From positions 1 through 48,252 of the forward strand of contig JAFXXK010000009.1 in assembly GCA_017542305.1 (NCBI GenBank): a stretch of 48,252 nucleotides of DNA, read 5' to 3'. The first letter of the stretch is position 1. Every line of letters begins with the position of its first letter. A program made the translations under genes and the position numbers. Origin of the DNA: a bacterium (GTDB lineage: Bacteria > Cyanobacteriota > Vampirovibrionia > Gastranaerophilales > Gastranaerophilaceae). Under the pieces are notes generated by a model that was given only the letters and a program-made list of their open reading frames with translations, searched no databases and was not told where the DNA came from. This document shows, one piece after another, positions 8,154 through 17,132 of the stretch.

Positions 8154-8521
8154 AATTAATGTTACAACTTTTAGCGTTTATGTTATTGTTAGGAGTTATT
8201 TATATCACCATAATAAATGGCGGAAATACCATAACACTTTACATAATGCCGCCGTCTGGTGGTGTTGATGCCGAAGTTGCTTATGAGGGTGCAAGGACGG
8301 TCAGCATAGCATTTTTCGCATTATCTGTTTTGGGTGCGGGATTGATTTCGGGATTATGTTTATTTGTTCCGTTTTATCTTACGCAGACAGAGCAGCTTTT
8401 TGCTTATAAAAGAGAATTGGAAAAGAGCTCAATATTGACTGACAACAGTTCTGCACAGGTAAAAGTTTTGCAGGCAAAAATTCAGGTTTTGGAAAAAGCA
8501 TTAAAAGAAGCCTTAAGATAA
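8150..8521 (+). CDS. Small two-TM protein resembling LapA (DUF1049)
   Basis: The 123-residue protein has two hydrophobic segments (about residues 3-25 and 49-77) and a C-terminal helical, coiled-coil-like segment (about 85-122, LQAKIQVLEKALKEAL). This topology and the NGGNTITLYIMP strand between the helices match the LapA/DUF1049 family of inner-membrane proteins linked to LPS assembly. Similarity is by topology, so the assignment is moderate. Its ATG overlaps the upstream stop (ATGA), making it the last gene of the lspA operon. Confidence 0.7.
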   Translation: MKLMLQLLAFMLLLGVIYITIINGGNTITLYIMPPSGGVDAEVAYEGARTVSIAFFALSVLGAGLISGLCLFVPFYLTQTEQLFAYKRELEKSSILTDNSSAQVKVLQAKIQVLEKALKEALR

Positions 8522-8528
8522 TTTAACC

Positions 8529-8557
8529 TTGTTTCTTCTGTTTGTTAGTGCTACAAT
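8529..8557 (+). promoter_or_regulatory. Promoter of the second RTX gene
   Basis: TTGTTT (8529-8534) and TACAAT (8552-8557), 17-bp spacing. The start is near 8564, followed by AGGAG at 8571-8575 and ATG at 8584. Confidence 0.6.
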
Positions 8558-8583
8558 TTTACTAAAGAATAGGAGTATTTATT

Positions 8584-11500
8584 ATGGGTAAAGGTGTTTT
8601 AAAAGGTAACAAAGTTACAGGGTCAAAAGGTAAAGATACTATCAAATGGCAGAACAAGAGTAACTGGAATAAGAACCTGACGGTTGATGCCGGTGCAGGT
8701 AATGATCTTATTGATTTTACCAAAAGTGCAAAGGTTAATACGTTCATTGGCGGTAAGGGTAACGATACCATAAAAACAGGTACGGGTAAAAGCAGCACTA
8801 TTATAATTAATAAAGGCGATGGCAACGATACTATTTATACTAAGGGTAAACCTACTTTGGTAAAAATCGGTTCAGCCAGTACAAAAGATAAAATGGCATT
8901 TTCAAAAACGGGAAAAGATTTAAAACTTACATATACCTATGTTAAAACATCAAAAGATAAAAAACAAGTAAAACAGACAATTACCTTTAAAAATTATTTT
9001 AATAAAGACGGTTCGGTTTATAAAGATAATATAACTCTGCAGACGAAATCAAAGAGTAAAATTGTTGCATTGTTAAAATCAAAAGGTTTGACAATGACCG
9101 CAAAATATGAAACCACTTTTGTCGGTACTCCGTTTAAAGACACAATAACAGGTACATACGGCAATGATACCATAAAAGGCAACGCTAATAATGACAGAAT
9201 AGACGTCAAAGGCGGAATGAAAAACTCTGTATATGGAGGGGACGGTCATGACACTATTTTTGGTGCCGGCGGAAACGATAGTATATATGGCGGGAATGGT
9301 AATGACAGTATTGCGCCCGGCGGAGGTACAAATACCATAGACGCAGGTGCTGGAAAAGATACAATCAATATCAGTGACGGTACGAATAACATAAAAGTAG
9401 GTGCCGACAATGATAAGATATTCATAAAAGGCGGCGTTAATACCATAGATGCAGGTGCGGGAAATGATGAAATCCATTTTGACAGCAGCAGCTGTTTTAC
9501 AAGTTTCCAAAACACTATTAAGCAAGGCAGCGGAAATGATACCATTTTCTTTGATGACCAAAAGGATTTTACAAATGTTGCGTCAGAATATGACGGTAAT
9601 AATTTAATTGTATATGGCGGTAATTCAAATAGAATTGTTTTGGAAAATTTCGTTAACGGTCATTCCGTAAAATATGTTTCCGTAAATGGAGTACAGAAGT
9701 CAATTAATGAAATTCTGGTTCAGTTTGTCGGTACAGATGATGCAGATGTAATAAAGGCCACAGATGGGGATGTTCTCATTGGCGGAAAAGGTTCTGATAC
9801 TTATGAATTTGAATGGCAGGAAAATGACTGGGAAAACAGAAAACATACAACTATAATTATGGGTGATGACGGTGAGGCAGATACCATTAAATTTAACGGA
9901 TTTATCAATACCAATTATGGTATAAATAACGGTGATTTCCTTTTAATTAGGGATAATGATGATTTAACCATTTGGTATAATAAAACGCCTTCTGATGATT
10001 CTTTGGATTTTGTTAATTATAATACTTCTACTGATGGTATTATAGGCGAATATAACGGAGAAAAGGTCGGAAGACAGGCAAGAAATATGTATTACTCCAG
10101 CATAAGAATTAAAGAATATTTTACAGCAGAAAATCCGACAATAGATAAAATTTTATTACAAAAATTCGGTGAAACTTTTGAAGATTCAATTCGCTCAAGA
10201 TTCACTAATAATATGGGATCTTTTACCAATGAAGAAGTTACTGGTACAAAGTATGGTGATTATATAGGGGCATACAGTGCTACAGTATATGCAGGCGAAG
10301 GGAATGACAGTATTCATGCTCAGAACCACTACAGTCAATACGGTGAAAATAAAACAAATATATATGGCGGAGCTGGTAACGATGAAATAAGATTAGTAAA
10401 TAATTCCGGGTGGTCAAACAGACTTGATTCTTCATTTATTTCGGGCGGTGCTGATAATGATACAATGCATATTTGCGGTTCAGAGAAAACCGATAATATC
10501 ACTTTTGAATTTTCTGAAGGCGACGGTCAGGATATTATAGAAAATGATAATGATGCTATTAATGGTCATTTAATCTTTAATTTTACAAACGTTGCTATGG
10601 AAAATATTCATGTTTCTCAAGATAATGATGATTATGTTGTTTCTTACGGCAGCGGTACTGATAAAATTACAATTAAGAACGGTTTTAAGTTCAAAGAAAA
10701 TATAACAATAAACAGTTCTGATTTACAAACAACAACCGTATTAAAAGAATTAGGTATAGTTGTAGGTTCGGGCGAAATTGAAGGAACTGACGGAGCTGAA
10801 ACTATTTACGGTGATACAATCGCAGACGTTATTACACCTAAAAAAGGTAAGGATACTATATATGGTTCAGCGGGTAATGATACAATTGTATTCAATAACG
10901 GTGACGGAAATGATGAAGTTCATCAAGGTTCAAATGGTGATACCGATTCACTCAAATTTGCGGATTCAGAATTATCAGACCTTGATTTTTCAAGAGGAAT
11001 AACAAACGAAGTTGAAAATGATGACCTTATAATTTCATATAATGGCGGTGCGGATTCTGTTACTGTTAAAGATTATTTTGCCACAGGTAATACCATTACA
11101 AAATGGATTGATAAAAACGGTGTTGAACATGACCTTGCAACAGAAAACAGACATGCAATTAATACTTTGGATGAAACTGTAAACGGAACGGTATTTAATG
11201 ATATTATTACACTTAATGGAACTAATTGTTCAATAATAGGAGGGGATGGTGCTAATACCTATCTTGTACCAAGCAGTGGTATATATTATATAACTTCGAC
11301 ATCAGGCAAAGATACTATTGAATTTCTGGGTTTGGGATTTGATAAATTAACATTTCTAATAGAGGAAAATCATGCAAAAATACGAGATAACTATTGGAAT
11401 GTAACGGTTTATATTCAGGATTATCTTTCAAATATGCCGACAATATATGTCAAGGATAATAATGGTGAAACAACTACATTAATTTCAAAATTGGCAGATT

Positions 11501-13422
11501 CCGGATTCATTTATAGTGATGCTGAATTAATTGAAGGTAATGCAGGTGTTGCGGATAGAATTTTTGGCGGAGATAGTGCAAACACTATAGATGGTAAAGG
11601 CGGTGCTGATACTATAAACGGTGGTAAAGGAAACGATATAATTCAATTTGCTAAAGGCTATGGTACCGCTACCGTAGTAAATGGTACTGAAACCGATGAA
11701 GTTGATACTTTACAATTTACCGATTCAACACTTGATGATTTGGATTATGAAGTAAGCGAGAAAGACCTTATTGTTAAATACAATAATGCTAATGATTCTG
11801 TCACGGTTAAAGATTACTTTACAAGTAGTAATACATTTAAAAATCTTATTACTACTGATGGAACATATTCAATGTCCGACATTAAACACGTTATTCATGG
11901 CGAAACAACCATAACTGGTACTGACCTTAATGACCGTATTTACGGCACAAATGGTGATGATACCATTACGGCAAGCTTGGGTAACGATGAATTTATAGAC
12001 AGTGAAGGTGCTGATACTTATGAAATTGATTGGCAGGAAAATGACTGGGAAAACAGAAAACATACAACTATTATAATGAGTGAAGACAGCTCAAACGATA
12101 CAATTAAAATCAACGGATTTGACAGCAGTTCAGGTCTTGGAAACGGGAATACTCTTTTAATCAGAGATAATGATGATTTAACTATTTGGTACAACTCATT
12201 TTATGATAATTCTCTTCCGTATGAAGGTGGAGAGCACGGAATTATAGGAGAATACAACGGGGAAGTAGTCGGAAGATGGGCAAGATATGTTTATGCTTCT
12301 TCTATAAGAATAAAAGACTATTTTAATGAAGAAACTTACCCAAATCCAATAGATAAATTTATATTCCAAAAATATGTTACTGTTGAAGATTCTATCCTTG
12401 CACATTATGTCAATGACATGGGCAGTTTTAATAATGAAGAAAATCCTGTTGTTGGTACAAAGTATTGCGATGAAATAGCTGCAACTGATTGTACTGTACT
12501 TGCAGGTGAAGGAAAGGATACGATTTTTGCTTATAATTATATAAAACCCGGACAAGAAAATGCATATAAAAATAAAACTAAAATCTATGGTGAAGCCGGT
12601 GATGATGAAATAAGATTAACAAATACTTCAGGCTATCAGGCAAGACTTGATACAGTATTTATATCCGGCGGTACAGGTAATGATGAAATACATTTACATG
12701 GCGGTTATAAAACCGATAAAATCACTCTGGAATTTTCTGTAGAAGACGGACAAGATACAATAACAAATGGTAATGATCTTATTACGGGAGATATTCTTCT
12801 TAAATTTACTGATGTTGCAGCAAAAGATGTTGCCTTCTCTACAAAGAAGGATGGCGGTAATACCCAAGGCATATTCTCATACGGTGACGGCGATGATAAA
12901 ATTACTGTTAACAGATATGAAACAAGAAAACAGAATAACTTTACCGCAGTTGATGCATCAGACAACAGAAACTACTTCCGCAGGGTAAATCCTGTTGACG
13001 GTTATCAGGAAATTAATATGGTAGATATTGTTGAAACAAACGGTAATGATGATGTGGTAACAGTAGTCGATGCTGCAAGTACAGGAATCCACGTTGTATT
13101 TGATATTGCTCAAAACGGTACTAACATTATTGCAGACAGTATGAGAATATTAGATGATGCAAACCTTGCTAAGTGGCAAGAAAATATGGCAGATGAATCC
13201 ATTAAAGGTATAAATATTAAAGGTTCTGATATTTCCGCTATTGAAACAATAAGAGCAAATGACGGTAAATATTTGGGTGTCACTCAACTAGAAGCACTTA
13301 AAAGTGATGTTGCAGGCTGGTTATCAACAGGCGGCAGAGATTATGCAAGTGTAGGAGCCCTTACAAGTGAGGATAGAGAAGCCTTAATTACATTTATTGC
13401 AGAGAATACAAATTGGCAGTAA
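8584..13422 (+). CDS. Giant secreted RTX repeat protein, 1612 aa
   Basis: It opens like the first RTX protein (VTGSKGKDTIKWQNKS) with no cleavable signal peptide, then has several nonapeptide blocks (GGDGHDTIFGAGGNDSIYGG near residue 220, and others near 75, 760, 1000 and 1125). Between them are HCBP-related-type segments (DDLIISYNGGADSVTVKDYF and KDLIVKYNNANDSVTVKDYF). A ~300-residue module rich in Trp, Asn and Asp (about residues 404-699) is repeated at about 1143-1444. The C-terminus (VAGWLSTGGRDYASVGAL) resembles that of the first RTX protein and is the likely secretion signal. No catalytic domain is visible. It probably binds calcium outside the cell and acts as an adhesin or surface coat. 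Confidence 0.88.
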   Translation: MGKGVLKGNKVTGSKGKDTIKWQNKSNWNKNLTVDAGAGNDLIDFTKSAKVNTFIGGKGNDTIKTGTGKSSTIIINKGDGNDTIYTKGKPTLVKIGSASTKDKMAFSKTGKDLKLTYTYVKTSKDKKQVKQTITFKNYFNKDGSVYKDNITLQTKSKSKIVALLKSKGLTMTAKYETTFVGTPFKDTITGTYGNDTIKGNANNDRIDVKGGMKNSVYGGDGHDTIFGAGGNDSIYGGNGNDSIAPGGGTNTIDAGAGKDTINISDGTNNIKVGADNDKIFIKGGVNTIDAGAGNDEIHFDSSSCFTSFQNTIKQGSGNDTIFFDDQKDFTNVASEYDGNNLIVYGGNSNRIVLENFVNGHSVKYVSVNGVQKSINEILVQFVGTDDADVIKATDGDVLIGGKGSDTYEFEWQENDWENRKHTTIIMGDDGEADTIKFNGFINTNYGINNGDFLLIRDNDDLTIWYNKTPSDDSLDFVNYNTSTDGIIGEYNGEKVGRQARNMYYSSIRIKEYFTAENPTIDKILLQKFGETFEDSIRSRFTNNMGSFTNEEVTGTKYGDYIGAYSATVYAGEGNDSIHAQNHYSQYGENKTNIYGGAGNDEIRLVNNSGWSNRLDSSFISGGADNDTMHICGSEKTDNITFEFSEGDGQDIIENDNDAINGHLIFNFTNVAMENIHVSQDNDDYVVSYGSGTDKITIKNGFKFKENITINSSDLQTTTVLKELGIVVGSGEIEGTDGAETIYGDTIADVITPKKGKDTIYGSAGNDTIVFNNGDGNDEVHQGSNGDTDSLKFADSELSDLDFSRGITNEVENDDLIISYNGGADSVTVKDYFATGNTITKWIDKNGVEHDLATENRHAINTLDETVNGTVFNDIITLNGTNCSIIGGDGANTYLVPSSGIYYITSTSGKDTIEFLGLGFDKLTFLIEENHAKIRDNYWNVTVYIQDYLSNMPTIYVKDNNGETTTLISKLADSGFIYSDAELIEGNAGVADRIFGGDSANTIDGKGGADTINGGKGNDIIQFAKGYGTATVVNGTETDEVDTLQFTDSTLDDLDYEVSEKDLIVKYNNANDSVTVKDYFTSSNTFKNLITTDGTYSMSDIKHVIHGETTITGTDLNDRIYGTNGDDTITASLGNDEFIDSEGADTYEIDWQENDWENRKHTTIIMSEDSSNDTIKINGFDSSSGLGNGNTLLIRDNDDLTIWYNSFYDNSLPYEGGEHGIIGEYNGEVVGRWARYVYASSIRIKDYFNEETYPNPIDKFIFQKYVTVEDSILAHYVNDMGSFNNEENPVVGTKYCDEIAATDCTVLAGEGKDTIFAYNYIKPGQENAYKNKTKIYGEAGDDEIRLTNTSGYQARLDTVFISGGTGNDEIHLHGGYKTDKITLEFSVEDGQDTITNGNDLITGDILLKFTDVAAKDVAFSTKKDGGNTQGIFSYGDGDDKITVNRYETRKQNNFTAVDASDNRNYFRRVNPVDGYQEINMVDIVETNGNDDVVTVVDAASTGIHVVFDIAQNGTNIIADSMRILDDANLAKWQENMADESIKGINIKGSDISAIETIRANDGKYLGVTQLEALKSDVAGWLSTGGRDYASVGALTSEDREALITFIAENTNWQ
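9793..10680 (+). repeat. First copy of a ~300-codon duplicated module in the large RTX gene
   Basis: It encodes DTYEFEWQENDWENRKH through DKITIKNGF. The start is almost identical at DNA level to copy two (WQENDWENRKHTTIIM in both), then similarity declines to shared blocks: IRDNDDLTIWYN, GIIGEYNGE, SSIRIK, NNMGSF, GTKYGD and FISGG. Confidence 0.85.
12010..12915 (+). repeat. Second copy of the duplicated RTX module
   Basis: It encodes DTYEIDWQENDWENRKH through DDKITVNRY. It lines up with the copy at 9793-10680 along its whole length with small indels. The better preserved 5' end suggests recent gene conversion or constraint there. Confidence 0.85.
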
Positions 13423-13453
13423 TTAAAAGTATATAAAATGTATTATATTATTT

Positions 13454-13482
13454 GCAAGGTGTACTCTCAGAGTACACCTTGC
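13454..13482. repeat. Perfect 14-bp inverted repeat between the second RTX gene and the glycosyltransferase operon
   Basis: GCAAGGTGTACTCT (13454-13467), one central C, then AGAGTACACCTTGC (13469-13482). There is no T-run after it (AAGCTTTACA follows), so it is a poor intrinsic terminator on the plus strand. It abuts the -35 of the next promoter at 13487. It may be a transcript end hairpin for the RTX gene, an operator, or both. Confidence 0.8.
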
Positions 13483-13486
13483 AAGC

Positions 13487-13515
13487 TTTACAAATGTCAG
13501 TAATTGAGATATAAT
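13487..13515 (+). promoter_or_regulatory. Promoter of the glycosyltransferase-transketolase operon, leaderless type
   Basis: TTTACA (13487-13492), 17-bp spacer, perfect TATAAT (13510-13515). The -10 ends 7 nt before the ATG at 13523 and there is no Shine-Dalgarno. Confidence 0.7.
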
Positions 13516-13522
13516 CGTTGGT

Positions 13523-14242
13523 ATGGAGAGAAGCACGGTAAAGTTACAGGGATTTGACGTTGACACGTTCTCGTTCGATGAGGCGGTTGATTATATCTGC
13601 CAAAATCGTGGTACTGTTGTGACGATTAATCCCGAAATGATTCAATGTGCCAAGCATACCCCCGAATTTGCGGAATTTATCAAAAATGCGAATATGGTTA
13701 TTCCTGACGGGATAGGGGTTGAAATCGGGCTGAAAATTTTGGGTCATAAAGTTCGCCGTATTGCAGGTATTGAGTTTGCAAAACGTCTTGTCGAAAGATT
13801 TGCAGGTACATCCGAACCCGTTGCGTTTGTTGGTGCAAAACCCGAGATTATTGAAAAAGCTGTAGAAAATATTAAGTCTGAGTTTCCAAATCTCAATGTT
13901 TGCTATGTTCAGGACGGGTATTTTAAGGATGATGACAGAGTGCTTGAAGAACTTAAAAATTCGGGTGCGAAACTCGTACTCGCAGCTCTGGGTTCTCCCA
14001 AACAGGAAATGTTTATTAGTGAAGCACAAAAGCTTTTACCCGATGCTGTTTTAATCGGTATTGGCGGAAGCTTTGACGTGTGGTCGGGTGTTGTTAAACG
14101 TGCCCCCGTTATTTATCAGAAACTCGGTTTGGAGTGGTTATACAGAACGGTTAAAGAACCGAAAAGATTTAAACGTATTTTCCCGACCCTGCCGTTGTTT
14201 GTGTTGAAAGTTGTTGAAGAAAAATTTTTTGGAGAAAAATAA
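13523..14242 (+). CDS. tagA: WecG/TagA/CpsF family glycosyltransferase (GT26)
   Basis: This family transfers a sugar, typically ManNAc or a uronic derivative, from a UDP-sugar to undecaprenyl-PP-linked GlcNAc at the cytosolic membrane face in cell-wall polymer or capsule synthesis. The 239-residue protein has the family's VVTINPEMI segment (about residues 31-39), IPDGIGVEIGLKILG (about 66-80), LAALGSPKQEMFI (about 152-164) and IGGSFDVWSG (about 176-185). It is first in an operon in which each gene overlaps the next by 1-4 nt. The acceptor and exact sugar are not determinable. The start directly follows the -10 box, so the mRNA is probably leaderless. Confidence 0.93.
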   Translation: MERSTVKLQGFDVDTFSFDEAVDYICQNRGTVVTINPEMIQCAKHTPEFAEFIKNANMVIPDGIGVEIGLKILGHKVRRIAGIEFAKRLVERFAGTSEPVAFVGAKPEIIEKAVENIKSEFPNLNVCYVQDGYFKDDDRVLEELKNSGAKLVLAALGSPKQEMFISEAQKLLPDAVLIGIGGSFDVWSGVVKRAPVIYQKLGLEWLYRTVKEPKRFKRIFPTLPLFVLKVVEEKFFGEK

Positions 14243-15069
14243 TGCTAAAAGAATCTGAAATTGAAGAATTGAAAAAATACTGTAAACAGAGCCGCAGAAA
14301 CATTATAAAAATGGTTTATAATGCTCAGTCAGGTCATATCGGCGGATCATTGTCTTCTGTCGAGATTATGACGGTTCTTTTCCACAAATGTATGAAGCTT
14401 GTTCCGAAATGGGATAAAGATAAAGAATTTCCTAATCGTGACAGATTTGTACTTTCAAAAGGACATGTTTCTCCGATTTATTATTCAGTATTATCCCAGA
14501 TGGGATTTTTCCCGGAAAAGGAACTTATGACGTTCAGAAAATTGGGCTCAAAATTACAGGGACATCCCGCAACATTTTGTCCCGGCGTTGATGCCGCAAC
14601 CGGGTCTTTGGGGCAGGGTATTGCAATAGCATGCGGTATGGCTATGGGCTTGAAACTTGATAAAAAGTCAGCAAGAGTTTATGTCCTTATGGGTGACGGC
14701 GAGCTTCAGGAAGGCAGTGCATGGGAAGCATTTATGGATGCTCCGTCAAGACATTTGAACAATTTGACTGTTATAATTGATCGTAACGGTTTGCAGATTG
14801 ACGGAAAAACCGAGGATATTAAGCCGCTGAATGATTTGGCAGCAAAATTGAGAGCGTTCAACTGGAATGTCATTGAAATTGACGGTCATGATATTAATCA
14901 GATTTATGAAGCAATTGAGCTTTCGAAAACGGCAAGTCATCCTACCGCTATTATCGCTAAAACCATAAAAGGTAAAGGCGTAAGTTTTATGGAAAATAAT
15001 CCGGGTTGGCACGGTACAGCCCCGAAACAGGAAGAATATGAAAAAGCAATGGAAGAGTTAGCAGAATGA
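14242..15069 (+). CDS. Transketolase, N-terminal (TPP-binding) subunit
   Basis: This is the N-terminal half of transketolase, which binds thiamine diphosphate and, with a separate C-terminal subunit, transfers two-carbon units between sugar phosphates. The 275-residue protein shows GHIGGSLSSVEIM (about residues 31-43), DRFVLSKGHVSP (about 68-79), GSLGQGIAIACG (about 117-128) and the TPP motif MGDGELQEGS...IIDRNGLQIDG (about 151-186). The pyrimidine-binding and C-terminal domains are absent, and no partner gene lies in this window. The start overlaps the previous stop by one base and the end overlaps the next ATG by 4 nt. Confidence 0.93.
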   Translation: MLKESEIEELKKYCKQSRRNIIKMVYNAQSGHIGGSLSSVEIMTVLFHKCMKLVPKWDKDKEFPNRDRFVLSKGHVSPIYYSVLSQMGFFPEKELMTFRKLGSKLQGHPATFCPGVDAATGSLGQGIAIACGMAMGLKLDKKSARVYVLMGDGELQEGSAWEAFMDAPSRHLNNLTVIIDRNGLQIDGKTEDIKPLNDLAAKLRAFNWNVIEIDGHDINQIYEAIELSKTASHPTAIIAKTIKGKGVSFMENNPGWHGTAPKQEEYEKAMEELAE

Positions 15070-15524
15070 TAGTAGATAATTTAGATATTTTATATGAGTA
15101 TAATGTTGTTCCGCCGGAAGTTTTGGAATTTATCGACAAATTAACGGTAAATGCAATGGACGGTGAATATTATATTACGGATACTATTACTGCAAAAATA
15201 GAATCCTATACCAGAAAAGACCAATTTGAAGCAACTTTGGAATCACATCGCAAGTTTGTTGATTTGCAGTTTTTAATTGACGGTGTCGAAAGAATTGACT
15301 ATGCGAATATTGACGGGTTAGTTCCATATACAAAGTACGACCCCGATAAGGACATAATTTTTTATAAAAAGCCAAAAACTGAGATTGGCTCCGTATATTT
15401 AAACGGAAGAAATTTCGCAATATTTTTCCCGCAGGATGCGCATGCACCTCAAATTACTACTCTTGCATTGCAAAATAATGTAAAAAAATGCGTTATAAAA
15501 ATAGCTGTCGAGTTTAATCAATGA
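15066..15524 (+). CDS. YhcH/YjgK/YiaL family cupin-like protein
   Basis: A 152-residue DUF386 protein with a double-stranded beta-helix fold. The family occurs in sialic acid and other sugar catabolic operons and is thought to act as a sugar isomerase, mutarotase or lyase subunit. Characteristic segments are LESHRKFVDLQFLIDGVERI (about residues 58-77), the FPQDAHAPQI metal-site segment (about 118-127) and the C-terminal VKKCVIKI. It lies between transketolase N and Gph with ATGA overlaps on both sides, so its role is probably in the same sugar metabolism. The substrate is unknown. Confidence 0.88.
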   Translation: MIVDNLDILYEYNVVPPEVLEFIDKLTVNAMDGEYYITDTITAKIESYTRKDQFEATLESHRKFVDLQFLIDGVERIDYANIDGLVPYTKYDPDKDIIFYKKPKTEIGSVYLNGRNFAIFFPQDAHAPQITTLALQNNVKKCVIKIAVEFNQ

Positions 15525-16177
15525 TATACGGTGTAATTTTCGATTTAGACGGAACTTTGTTAAATACTCTTGAGGATTTGTGCGACAGTACTAATTATGC
15601 GCTGGCGCAGTTCGGGTTTCCGAAAAGAAGCATAGATGAGGTTCGTAATTTTGTCGGGAACGGTGTAAAACTCCTTATTGAAAGGGCAATTCCTGACGGC
15701 AGTGATAATCCGGAGTTCGAGGAATGTTTAAATGTTTTCAAAGAGCATTACAAAAATAATATGTATAACAAAACCAAACCTTATAATGGGGTTATGGAAA
15801 TGCTCAGAGAGTTGAAATTTAAAGGTATTCAGGTCGCAGTTGTTTCCAATAAATTTGATACTGCCGTAAAAGAGTTGTGTAAAAAATATTTTGGTGATTT
15901 TATTCATATTGCCATAGGTGAAAATGAAGCTGCGGGGGTAAGAAAAAAGCCGGCTCCGGATAGTGTATTTAAGGCGATTACGGAAATGAAAGTCCGAATT
16001 GAAAATGTTGTTTATGCAGGAGATTCCGAAACCGATGTTCAGACCGCCAAGAATGCCGAAATTGATTGTATCGGTTGTGCTTGGGGCTTCAGAGATAAAA
16101 GTATTCTGTTGAGGGAAGGTGCAACACATATAATTGAATCTCCGGTGCAAATTTTAGATGTAATTACAAAGCTGTAG
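15521..16177 (+). CDS. gph: HAD-family phosphoglycolate phosphatase
   Basis: It hydrolyses 2-phosphoglycolate or a similar small phosphate ester. The 218-residue protein has HAD motif I (FDLDGTLLNT, residues 7-16, nucleophile Asp8), a helical C1 cap, motif II (VVSNK, about 106-110), motif III (KKPAPD, about 144-149) and motif IV (YAGDSETDVQTAKNA, about 166-180). This pattern is typical of Gph, but related HAD phosphatases with other substrates cannot be excluded. It is the last gene of the operon beginning at 13523. Confidence 0.88.
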   Translation: MIYGVIFDLDGTLLNTLEDLCDSTNYALAQFGFPKRSIDEVRNFVGNGVKLLIERAIPDGSDNPEFEECLNVFKEHYKNNMYNKTKPYNGVMEMLRELKFKGIQVAVVSNKFDTAVKELCKKYFGDFIHIAIGENEAAGVRKKPAPDSVFKAITEMKVRIENVVYAGDSETDVQTAKNAEIDCIGCAWGFRDKSILLREGATHIIESPVQILDVITKL

Positions 16178-16227
16178 TTGTATAGAAATTTTACTTAAAA
16201 TTTAAAGTTAATAAGTTTTTACAATTA

Positions 16228-16257
16228 TTGGCAAGTTACAAGAAAATCTGCTAAAAT
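16228..16257 (+). promoter_or_regulatory. Promoter of the TrmB-type regulator, leaderless type
   Basis: TTGGCA (16228-16233), 18-bp spacer, TAAAAT (16252-16257). The -10 ends 6 nt before the ATG at 16264 and there is no Shine-Dalgarno. Confidence 0.6.
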
Positions 16258-16263
16258 TGCATT

Positions 16264-17082
16264 ATGGAAGAATTGGTAGAAAAACTCAAAGAATTAGGTT
16301 TTAATTCGTATGAAGCAAAAGTGTACATTGCGCTTTTGAAAAAGTATCCGGCAACGGGATATGAAGTGTCAAAGCTTGCAGATATCCCGCAGGCAAGGGC
16401 TTATGATACACTAAAGGCGCTGGAGAATGATCATATTGTAACATCTTCTCCTACAAAACCGATTTCATATACCCCGATAAAACCAAAAGAAATGATAAAA
16501 CAATATCGCCGTAAATATGCTTCTACTCTCGATTTTCTCGATAAAAAACTTCCTAATGTAAAAGATAATTACACTGAACCTGTTTTAAATCTGAACGGAC
16601 ATCATACTGTTAATTCAAAAATTCTTGAAATCATCAGAAATGCAAAAAAAGAAATATTTATTGCGGCTTGGAGTCAGGATTTCAAAAACTTTGAGGCTGA
16701 TTTACTTGAAGCATATCACCGCGGGCTTGAAATTAAAATCGTAGGTTATGATGCTTTTGTTTGTAATTTCGGTTCTGTTTCAAGACACGTTACAGGAAAA
16801 GAAATAATACCGACAATGGGCGGAAGGATGATTTTTGTTGCTGCGGATAATGCGGAAGGTGTTTTCGGACAGATTGCTGCTATTGATAAAACAACAGAGG
16901 CTTCTGTTTTGTGGACAAAAAATGAGGAGATAGTATTTCTTATAAAAGCATTTATTGTTCAGGATATGTACATAACCGATATTGCCGAACAATTCCCCGA
17001 ACAGCTCAAGTATTTCTATGGAACGGGCCTGAAAAAACTCAAAGATAAAGTTATGATGGGTTCTGAATTTATCAGAAAATAG
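16264..17082 (+). CDS. TrmB-family transcriptional regulator
   Basis: A 272-residue DNA-binding regulator of the sugar-sensing TrmB class. Residues about 1-75 form a winged helix (LGFNSYEAKVYIALLKKYP, ARAYDTLKALENDHIV). A short coiled segment follows, and residues about 110-245 resemble the PLD-like effector domain (ILEIIRNAKKEIFIAAWSQD). TrmB proteins usually control sugar transport and glycolysis or gluconeogenesis genes. The adjacent transketolase/Gph operon and tpiA are plausible targets, but no operator could be assigned. It is convergent with the HEXXH protein gene. Confidence 0.9.
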   Translation: MEELVEKLKELGFNSYEAKVYIALLKKYPATGYEVSKLADIPQARAYDTLKALENDHIVTSSPTKPISYTPIKPKEMIKQYRRKYASTLDFLDKKLPNVKDNYTEPVLNLNGHHTVNSKILEIIRNAKKEIFIAAWSQDFKNFEADLLEAYHRGLEIKIVGYDAFVCNFGSVSRHVTGKEIIPTMGGRMIFVAADNAEGVFGQIAAIDKTTEASVLWTKNEEIVFLIKAFIVQDMYITDIAEQFPEQLKYFYGTGLKKLKDKVMMGSEFIRK

Positions 17083-17132
17083 ATTTCTTCGCAAAACCAG
17101 ATTAGATTAAGTCTTAAAACAAAATTATAATT

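Noticed and set aside
8562-9561. Several minus-strand open frames opposite the RTX repeats
   Set aside because: They arise from the GGxGxD codon pattern read in antisense and lack start signals.
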